Source: Chlamydomonas sphaeroides (taxonomy: Eukaryota > Chlorophyta > Chlorophyceae > Chlamydomonadales > Chlamydomonadaceae). Taken from it: 64,000 nucleotides of DNA. Under the pieces are notes generated by a model. The model made no database searches. It had not been told where the DNA came from and saw only the letters and a list, made by a program, of their open reading frames with translations. Position numbers and translations under genes: made by a program. Shown here in pieces: positions 57,901 to 64,000 of this stretch (positions within the stretch are counted from its first letter, which is position 1; the number at the start of each line of letters is the position of its first letter). The stretch lies in assembly GCA_001662425.1 (NCBI GenBank), contig BDDC01000057.1, forward strand, positions 10,963 through 74,962, read 5' to 3'.

Positions 57901-60654
57901 TGGGCGGCGGCTTGAACGGGCTCGCAGCCTCACTGCCGGCAGCCGCCTCAGTGGCGGGGGTCACTGCTGGCGGCGGCACCGCAGCCTGCTTCCAGCCGTA
58001 CCGCACCGACGCAGCCCCGGGCTTGCGCGCCAGCAGCTTGCGCGTGGCGTCGGGGCCCCCACCGCGGCCGGCACCGTGCGCCCCGGAGCTACGGCGGCTC
58101 TGGTCGTCAGCCAGGGCTGCAGCAGGCACCGCGGGCCGCGCAGTGGCCGCGGGCTTTCCGGCCGCTACCGCTGGTTTGCTGGCCTGCGCGGCCGCGGCCC
58201 TGGCCGCGGCGGCTGGCTTGGCAGGGGCGGCTGGTTTGGCAGCGGCGGGGGCTGGCTTGGCAGCGGCCACGGCCGCGGCTGGCTTTGCGGCGGCGGCGGC
58301 TGGCTTTGCGGCAGCGGCGGCGGGGGCTGGCTTGGGGGCGGCGACAGCGGGCTTGGGGACCGCTGTCGGCTTCGCCTTGGCTGCAGCAGCGGCAGCAGCG
58401 CCGGTGGCCCCGGTCGCGGAGTGGCGCCTCGCTGCGACAGGGTCAGCACCGTCGCCACGCTGAGCCGCCGCGTCGGCGGCGGCTGTCGGGCCGGTGGCCT
58501 TCTTGGCTCGCGCCGCGGCTGCCGCAGGCGGCTCCTGGCACTTCGCGGCGGCCGCTGGGCGAGCCGCAGGCTTAGCAGCAGCAGCAGCAGCAGCAGCGGC
58601 AGGCTGGTAGCTGGCACGCCGCGGCACCGCTGTGCCACCTGCCGCAGCAACAGCGGGCGCCGGCGCCGCGCTGCCCCTGCGCACCGCGCCGGCGGCGCCG
58701 GCGGCCACCGTTGGCGCAGCGGCGTCCAGCGCGGCCAGGACGGGAGCCGCGGAGTGGCGCCGGGCGCTGCCAGGTGCGGCGCTGAAGGCTGGCGGCGCCT
58801 TCATAGAGGAGAAGGGCGTCACGGGCGGGGACTCGGCTGTCACAGGCCGCCTGCGGCGCAGCAGGAAGGGCGTGCCGGTGCCGCCCGCGCCTCCGGCACC
58901 AGCGACTGCGCTCTCCCGCCGAGCCGACCCCGGCTGCGCGGCACCACCGTTGAGCTTGGGAGCGCGAGCGGCTGACGAGGGCGAGGGCGCCGCCGCAGTC
59001 GCTGGCGCTGCGACAGCAACCGCCGGCATGCTGGCACGGCGGGCGGGGCTCGGTGAGACGCCGGCTGCGCGCAGCGTGGGCTTAGGCTTGGTGCCGCTGC
59101 CGGCCACGCTGGCCCGCAGCTGCGGCGTCTTGGCGGCTGAGCTGGGCGGGGGCTTGCCAAGCGTGCTGGCGCCTGCGCTGGCGCGGGACCGTGGCGCGGA
59201 AGCCGCCACCACGGGCGTCTTGCGGCCGGCCTCGCTGCCGGGTGTCTTGCGGCCGGCCGCGCTGCCCGGCATCTTGCGGCCGGCCGCGCTGCCGGGCGTC
59301 TTGACGGCCGGAGCGGGCGGGGCGGCGGCCAGGGGGCGGGGGCTGGCTGCCGGGGCCTTGGTCCTGCTGTTGGCGGGGGAGAAGTGGTCCTCGACCTCGA
59401 CAAGGGCGTCCCCTTCCACAGCGGGGTCGAACAAGAAGGACGCGGGCTGCGCGTCCTCCGCCTCGCCGCACGTCTCGCCGCTGCCCTCCAGCATTAGGTC
59501 GTCAGCAGCGGGCTCTGCCTGAGGCTGCGTCGGGGGCAGGCTGTCGGGCACGGGCGCCACGGGCTGCGGCACAGCCGCTGGCTCTTCAGCAGGTGCCGCA
59601 GCGGCACCGCTGCTGGCGCCGGGGCTACCGGGCGCGGAGTCATGCACGCCTAGGCAGCTGGCCGCGGACACAGACTCAACGAGCTGCGCCGCGACGGACG
59701 CGGGCTGCGAGGAGTGGGCGGAGACCGAGGCCCGGATGTCCTGCGTGATGAAGGACGTGCCCGCCGAGCCGCCCGCCGCCTGCGCGCCGAGCGCGGGGGC
59801 CTGAGCCCTGGCCTGCGGCTGTGGCTCGGCCTCAACCTGGGCACTGGGCACAACCTCGGGTGAGGGCTCGCCCGGCACCTGCAGCGGCGTGCCGGTGCTT
59901 TCACTGGCTGTGGCCTGGGGTGCCGGGGCTTGGGCTTCCGCTTCGGGAGGGGACGCCACGCCCTGGTCGTCAGGCAGCGGGCCGACGTCCTCCATCTCGA
60001 CGTCCTCGTCCATGCTGTCGGCGGCGACGGCGTCCGTGCCGGCGCTGGCGGGCTTCTCGGCCACCGGCGGGGGCTCAGCGGACGGCGCGTTTACAGGGTC
60101 GTTACCTGCAGGCACAGCTGCCGGTGCTGCTGCATGTGCCTCCGCGACGCCCGAGCCCGCAGAGCTGCGCCTGCTGCCCTCCGCGCCGTCGCCGGCTAGC
60201 GCGAAGACGGCGGCGTGCGCCCGGCTGCCCTTTGACTGCACCGTGCCCCGTGTGACGGTTCCCATGGGCGTGTAGAAGGTAGCCTGCTCGCTATCTATCG
60301 ATGATGCCGCGCGGGGCGTGTCGAACGCCTGGCAGGGAATAGAAGCGCGCACGCTTGGCACGTGCACACCTTCGGGGGAAGCACGGCCAACCCAGCGCCC
60401 CGGCAACATATCCGTCGCTTTATCCAGCCAGGTTGCTGAATGCTTGCCTTGTTGCTGTAGGGCGTGTAGAACTGGGCCTGCTGGCCGTAGCCCATCGGAG
60501 TCAGCTGCCCCTTTAGCGCCTCGAACTGAGCGATTGAGCAGCTCACGCTCATATCAGCAGCAGCATTGTGGAAGACACGTTGTTTCGCGGCATGCTTCAC
60601 CGCGCCCTCTGCTTGCGGGCTCGGGCAAGCCTCGGGATGCTGTTCGCTTGACAT
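54901..60654 (-). CDS. Large Ala/Pro-rich disordered protein with S/T-P sites and FG cluster
   Basis: Four exons, 60654-60448, 60328-56438, 56185-55676 and 55530-54901, join in phase to encode 1745 residues. The first intron has a GC donor (AAG|GCAAGC). The second exon is 3.9 kb, unusual here. There is no known domain. The N-terminus has two related motifs, QAQFYTPYSNKA and QATFYTPMGTVTRG, with FDTPR between them. An acidic region is followed by KTPGSAAGRK-type repeats (about 59220-59300) and many SP/TP sites. A long run of KPAAA/KPAP repeats (about 58180-58330) recalls linker-histone tails, and a Gln run comes from CAG repeats (56920-56945). The third exon encodes eight FG dipeptides (SFGFGMGG, GGFGGFGAVD), and the fourth a duplicated FPDAAAA. 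The dense S/T-P sites suggest a proline-directed-kinase substrate; its true role is not known. Confidence 0.75.
55215..55262. repeat. 21-bp coding tandem repeat (FPDAAAA twice)
   Basis: GCAGCAGCGTCCGGGAAGGCG occurs twice in direct succession within the last exon of the disordered-protein gene, adding one heptapeptide without shifting the frame. Confidence 0.9.
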
Positions 60655-61489
60655 CTTATTTGTAAGCTAGTGGAGCATTATTGCGTCTCCTCTATCCTGT
60701 ATGTACAATAACCTGCGCACGAGCAGGTGCACGGCTGCTGAGGCTGTTTGCAGCTTCAGCGGCGACCAACAATTCGTGTTTGACTCGTCACGACCCGCAC
60801 TGTAACTGGCCGAAATGTGCAACAGAACCTCAGGATTTCCAGCGGTGTCCAACACGGTCGATGAAAGGGCTGCAAGCCCCCACATCGTCGATCCAAACAT
60901 TTGAATCGCTTCGACAGACGTGTGCCCCAGCCGCCCGCCCCCGCCCCCTCCTTGCCTGCCCACGCCAACCGAGCAGGCTCCGGGCTCGTCGTCGCGCTGC
61001 AGTAGTTTGGCTGTTGTGGTCCCGGCGTTCGCACGGCGACTTGGCGAGGAGGCAATCACACGAGAAGAAGCCAGGATGCCCGCTCGGCAGACAAGGCAAC
61101 TAGCGGGTCCTTGCAAATGGCCTTCTGGCTTCCGCACAACCCTGCTTACTCAATGCCCAGGACGCCACACGGAACGCCAATGCAACGCGCCGTCGTGGGC
61201 TGTAAAAATGCCACAGGATACCACGCCACCCACGTAAGCCCACACGCAGCGCCTCACTACGCTAGTCAACTCGCCCCACACCTAACTGCATCTTCCCACC
61301 TGCCCACACACCAAACCGCCTTGAACAGGCGCGCCAGAATCTGGTCATCGCCATCGTGTCCATGCCGCTGCCCACATAACCAACCCCTTCCGCCGCCCCA
61401 CCTAGCCGTCGCATACGTTCCTTCGCGGCCTTCGTCGGCCCCATCACCGGCAGCCGGTCCATGTAGCTCACAGCAACGTAGGCGCGCCC
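60655..61489. other. Intergenic between disordered and RS-rich genes
   Basis: About 835 bp between two minus-strand genes, containing the promoter of the disordered-protein gene and the 3' region of the RS-rich gene. No open frame with a recognisable product was found, and no clear TGTAA on the minus strand near 61490. Confidence 0.4.
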
Positions 61490-64000
61490 TCAAGCGCCGC
61501 CACCACCGCCACCACCGCTCACCGTTGGCTTGTCACCACCTGCGTCAACTGGGTTCGCACCCACGGCGGCGATGCTAGCGAGCCTTTCGTTCTCCTTCGC
61601 TCGAGTCCAGACAAACCTGTCCACTCGCCGAGCTGTGCCGCCTCCGCTAGCGGGGGCCGTACGCGCTGCGTCGGCGCCGCTGGCCTGCACTCCGCCGCCG
61701 CCGCCGCCACTTGCAGACTGCGCCCCCCCGCCGCCGCTTGCAGCCTGCGCTCCACCGCCGCCGCCGTCAGCCTGCGCGCCACCGGCACCATCTGCAGCCT
61801 TCACGCCGCCGCCGCCGGCGGTCTGCTCTCCTTCGCCACCGTTCCCGGCCTGCCCGCCGGCGCCGCCACCGCTCGCAACCTGCATGCTGCCGTACGGCCG
61901 CCAGTGTGCCGCCGCCGCCGCCGCGAACATGGCTGGGTCCATGAAGCCGGGGTGCATGCGATGCATGGGGTGGCCCATGGGTCCGAGCATGGCCTGCATC
62001 TGCATGGGGTTGGGGCCCATGTGGCCTATCATGGGGTGGCCCATGGGCAGTCGCATCATGGGCTGGAAAAAGGGGTCGATGTAGAAAGGGTCCATCATCC
62101 CCAGCGAGCCCATGCCGCCGAAGTTGGCTCCAGCTAGCAGCGCCGCCGCCGCCGCCGCCGCCGCCAGCTGCTCGTTCGCGTCGCCGCCGCCTAACGGCTG
62201 TTGCGCGCCGGGCTGCTGCTCCTGCGCGTTGGGCTGCTTGCCCTTTGCGCCGCCGGCCGTCATGTCAGCGGCGCCGCCGGTCGCCTTGGCAGCTGCGGCG
62301 GCAGGCTTTGCTGCGGCGGTGCCAGTGGCGGCAGGAACCGGCGGCTTGGCAGCTGCGGCGGCAGGCTTTGCTGCGGCGGTGCCAGTGGCGGCAGGAACCG
62401 GCGGCTTGACAGCGGCGGCGCTAGCGCCCGCCTCGCCGTCCTTGGACGTGCCGGCTGCCGCTGCCTGCGCCGCCGTGCTGCGGCTGCCCCGGGCCGCTGC
62501 GGCCTGCTTGTTGAGCTCCGGCTCCCAGCTGCGGCTGCGGCTGCGGCTGCGGCTGCGCCTGGTAGCGGGGCTCCTGCGCCTGCTCCGGCTCCGGCCACGG
62601 CTGCGGCTCCTGCTGCGGCTCCCGGCCCGACCCGACTGCGGCTCGCAGTCACGGCCCCTCTGGCCGTCGGCCCGCCCCTTGCCTGCGTCGCTGCCTCGGT
62701 TACCGGACGCTGCCCGGACGCGCTCCCGTGACCGCGATCGCGACCGGCTCCGGCCCCTGGCCGCGCCGCGCCCGACCGCCGGCGGCGAGTGGCTCCTCTT
62801 GCTGACGGCGACAGGAGTCGGAGGCTCGGCGCTGGGGGCCCGGCGCGGCTGGATAGCGGCCCGGGCACCGACCTCGGCGGCGGCACGCTCGGCATTGCGC
62901 TGGGCAATGATCTCGTTCAGGGTCGCGAACACGGGCGGGGGCTGCGGCGGCGTCTGCCACTGAATCTTGGGCCGGCTGGCGCCCGAGTCCGGCGGCGGCG
63001 ATGGCGAGCCGTCGCGAGGCTGGGCGGAGCGTGCTAGCGCGCCGCCTCGTGTCGCCTTGGCGGGCGGCGCGGCGGCGTCCGCAGAGCTGCCCTCGGCAGT
63101 GCGCTGAGCAATGATCTCGTCGAGGGTCACGAATACGGGCGGGGGCTGCGGCGGCGTTTGCCACTGAATCTTGGGCCGGCTGCCGCCCGAGCCCGGCGGC
63201 GGCGATGGTGAGCCATCGCGAGGCTGGGCGGAGCGTGCTGGCGCGCCCCCTCGTGCCGCCTTGGCGGGCGGCGCGGCGGCGTCCGCAGAATTCCCCCGCG
63301 TGCGTGGCTCCTCTGCGCCGCCGCCGCTTCCACTGCGCGCCGCGGCGCCAGATTGCGACAGCGGCCGCGACAGCGGCGGCAAGGCGCCCGGCACTGGCGG
63401 CGGCGGCGAAGGATCGCTCCAGCTTATGCGCTGCCGCTTGGCCGTCGGGCTGGGCTCTCCCGCAGCCGCCGGCCCGGCTTGGGCCGGCGGCGACGGCGCC
63501 GACGGCGGCTTGGCTCGAGCCGGCCGGGCACCCGGCGCCGGCTGCTGCTTCGGCGGCGGCGAGACTTTGGCCCTGGTCGCGGCCGCTGTCCCCGTCCCGG
63601 CTTGCTGCAGCTTGGCGCGGTTCCTCTCCGCCGACCTCTCCATGTCCGCTAGCCGCCGCCTCAGGTCCTCAAGTTCGCCCGCTAGCAGCGCCTCGCCCTG
63701 CGAGCTGCCTCCCGGCCCGTGCCCCCGCGCCGCCGACGTCCCGGCCGGCGGCGAGGCCGCCGGCCGACCGCGGCCCTCCCCCGCGGACCGGGCCGCAACC
63801 GCGGCATTGCTTGGCGCGGGCTTGGCTGCGGCAGCGGTGGTGGAAGTGACAGGCCCCGCCGTCCTGTCCGCTGGCTCCGCCGCTGGCGGGCCGCCACCGG
63901 CAGCTTGGGAGCCCTGTGCGGTAGCGGCCTCTGCCGCCGCCGGGACTCCTGCGCTAGCAGCTGCCGCCGAGGCAGCGCCTGCAGCGCCGTCGGCCGCCGC
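61490..64000 (-). CDS. RS-rich, SR-like protein (5' partial)
   Basis: One open frame runs from the right edge to the stop at 61490, at least 836 residues; the start lies outside. Order from the edge: an Ala-rich region, a short charged helix (GELEDLRRRLADMERSAERN), Pro-rich sequence, two copies of a 68-residue unit each with SRPKIQWQTPPQPPPVF and LNEIIAQR-type endings, and an RS domain (RGRSRSRSRSRERVR, SRSRSRSRGRSRSRRRS). Then come Ala-rich KPPVPAATGTAAAKPA repeats, a Met/Gly/His/Pro-rich stretch (PMGHPMIGHMGPNPMQM) and Gly-rich repeats. A final conserved-looking segment reads RRVDRFVWTRAKENERL. No RRM is visible in this part. RS domains mediate contacts among splicing factors and are phosphorylated by SR kinases; a nuclear-speckle or splicing-related role is inferred. 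Confidence 0.75.
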   Translation of the reverse strand, partial: AAADGAAGAASAAAASAGVPAAAEAATAQGSQAAGGGPPAAEPADRTAGPVTSTTAAAAKPAPSNAAVAARSAGEGRGRPAASPPAGTSAARGHGPGGSSQGEALLAGELEDLRRRLADMERSAERNRAKLQQAGTGTAAATRAKVSPPPKQQPAPGARPARAKPPSAPSPPAQAGPAAAGEPSPTAKRQRISWSDPSPPPPVPGALPPLSRPLSQSGAAARSGSGGGAEEPRTRGNSADAAAPPAKAARGGAPARSAQPRDGSPSPPPGSGGSRPKIQWQTPPQPPPVFVTLDEIIAQRTAEGSSADAAAPPAKATRGGALARSAQPRDGSPSPPPDSGASRPKIQWQTPPQPPPVFATLNEIIAQRNAERAAAEVGARAAIQPRRAPSAEPPTPVAVSKRSHSPPAVGRGAARGRSRSRSRSRERVRAASGNRGSDAGKGRADGQRGRDCEPQSGRAGSRSRSRSRGRSRSRRRSPATRRSRSRSRSRSWEPELNKQAAAARGSRSTAAQAAAAGTSKDGEAGASAAAVKPPVPAATGTAAAKPAAAAAKPPVPAATGTAAAKPAAAAAKATGGAADMTAGGAKGKQPNAQEQQPGAQQPLGGGDANEQLAAAAAAAALLAGANFGGMGSLGMMDPFYIDPFFQPMMRLPMGHPMIGHMGPNPMQMQAMLGPMGHPMHRMHPGFMDPAMFAAAAAAHWRPYGSMQVASGGGAGGQAGNGGEGEQTAGGGGVKAADGAGGAQADGGGGGAQAASGGGGAQSASGGGGGGVQASGADAARTAPASGGGTARRVDRFVWTRAKENERLASIAAVGANPVDAGGDKPTVSGGGGGGGA
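62285..62404. repeat. Perfect 60-bp coding tandem duplication
   Basis: The 60-bp unit starting CTTGGCAGCTGCGGCGGCAG at 62285 recurs at 62345 with almost no difference, and a shorter third start follows at 62405. It encodes 20-residue Ala/Pro/Lys units in the RS-rich protein. The near identity suggests very recent duplication. Confidence 0.92.
62895..63290. repeat. 204-bp coding tandem duplication (68-residue unit)
   Basis: Two copies in the RS-rich gene share GTCCGCAG at 63281 and 63077, a period of 204 bp. Both encode DAAAPPAKA, RSAQPRDGSPSPPP, RPKIQWQTPPQPPPVF and EIIAQR. They differ at scattered bases, mostly without disturbing the motif. Confidence 0.9.

Noticed and set aside
56552..58975. 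A plus-strand open frame of about 800 codons opposite the disordered-protein gene
   Set aside because: It is Arg/Gly-rich nonsense produced by reading GC-rich, Ala/Pro-coding DNA backwards; the minus frame has consistent splice phases, coding repeats and a start.

Overview
The window looks like nuclear DNA of a volvocine or chlamydomonadalean green alga. It is very GC-rich. Most genes are broken by many short GT-AG introns of about 80-500 bp. Third codon positions are mostly G or C. Proteins carry Ala/Gly/Pro-rich linkers, and two genes have the chlorophyte-type TGTAA element downstream. The family set (MCM5, LIMR/LMBR1-like, AP2, an LRB/POB1-like BTB family, an SR-like protein) is eukaryotic and plant-lineage. 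Exon limits below were read from frame, GT/AG signals and family conservation, not from transcripts. One assembly gap of Ns (34926-35266) falls inside a gene.

Layout. 1-4030 (-): a TIR-like/coiled-coil/LRR protein running off the left edge. 4913-6755 (-): a PhyH-like Fe(II)/2-oxoglutarate oxygenase. 9033-22263 (-): a tandem segmental duplication in which the unit 'BTB gene + MCM5 3' end' occurs twice about 3.95 kb apart. The right copy is attached to full-length MCM5; the left copy keeps only a deleted MCM5 remnant. 23097-25617 (+): a four-span, tetraspanin-like membrane protein. 26213-29750 (+): a Gfo/Idh/MocA oxidoreductase. About 30535-30640 (-): a faint BTB relic. 32099-35908 (-): a LIMR-family membrane protein containing the gap. 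37725-44619 (+): an M3-like zinc oligopeptidase with 21 exons. 45231-51150 (+): a second, independent tandem duplication of a BTB gene (unit about 4.09 kb), with a broken left copy, an intact right copy and a conserved non-coding block after each. A stray thioredoxin exon lies between them. 51684-54314 (-): an AP2-domain transcription factor. 54901-60654 (-): a 1745-residue disordered protein. 61490-64000 (-): an RS-rich protein running off the right edge.

The genes do not form a pathway. The dominant theme is repeated local duplication and decay of one BTB-BACK family (three near-intact genes, one frameshifted pseudogene, one relic). Its layout, a DCVLRF strand, then a basic low-complexity insertion, then the rest of BTB, BACK and a C-terminal domain, resembles the plant LRB/POB1 CUL3 adaptors. 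Other points of note are the TIR-LRR fusion without an evident NB-ARC domain, and a consensus E2F site 135 nt upstream of MCM5.
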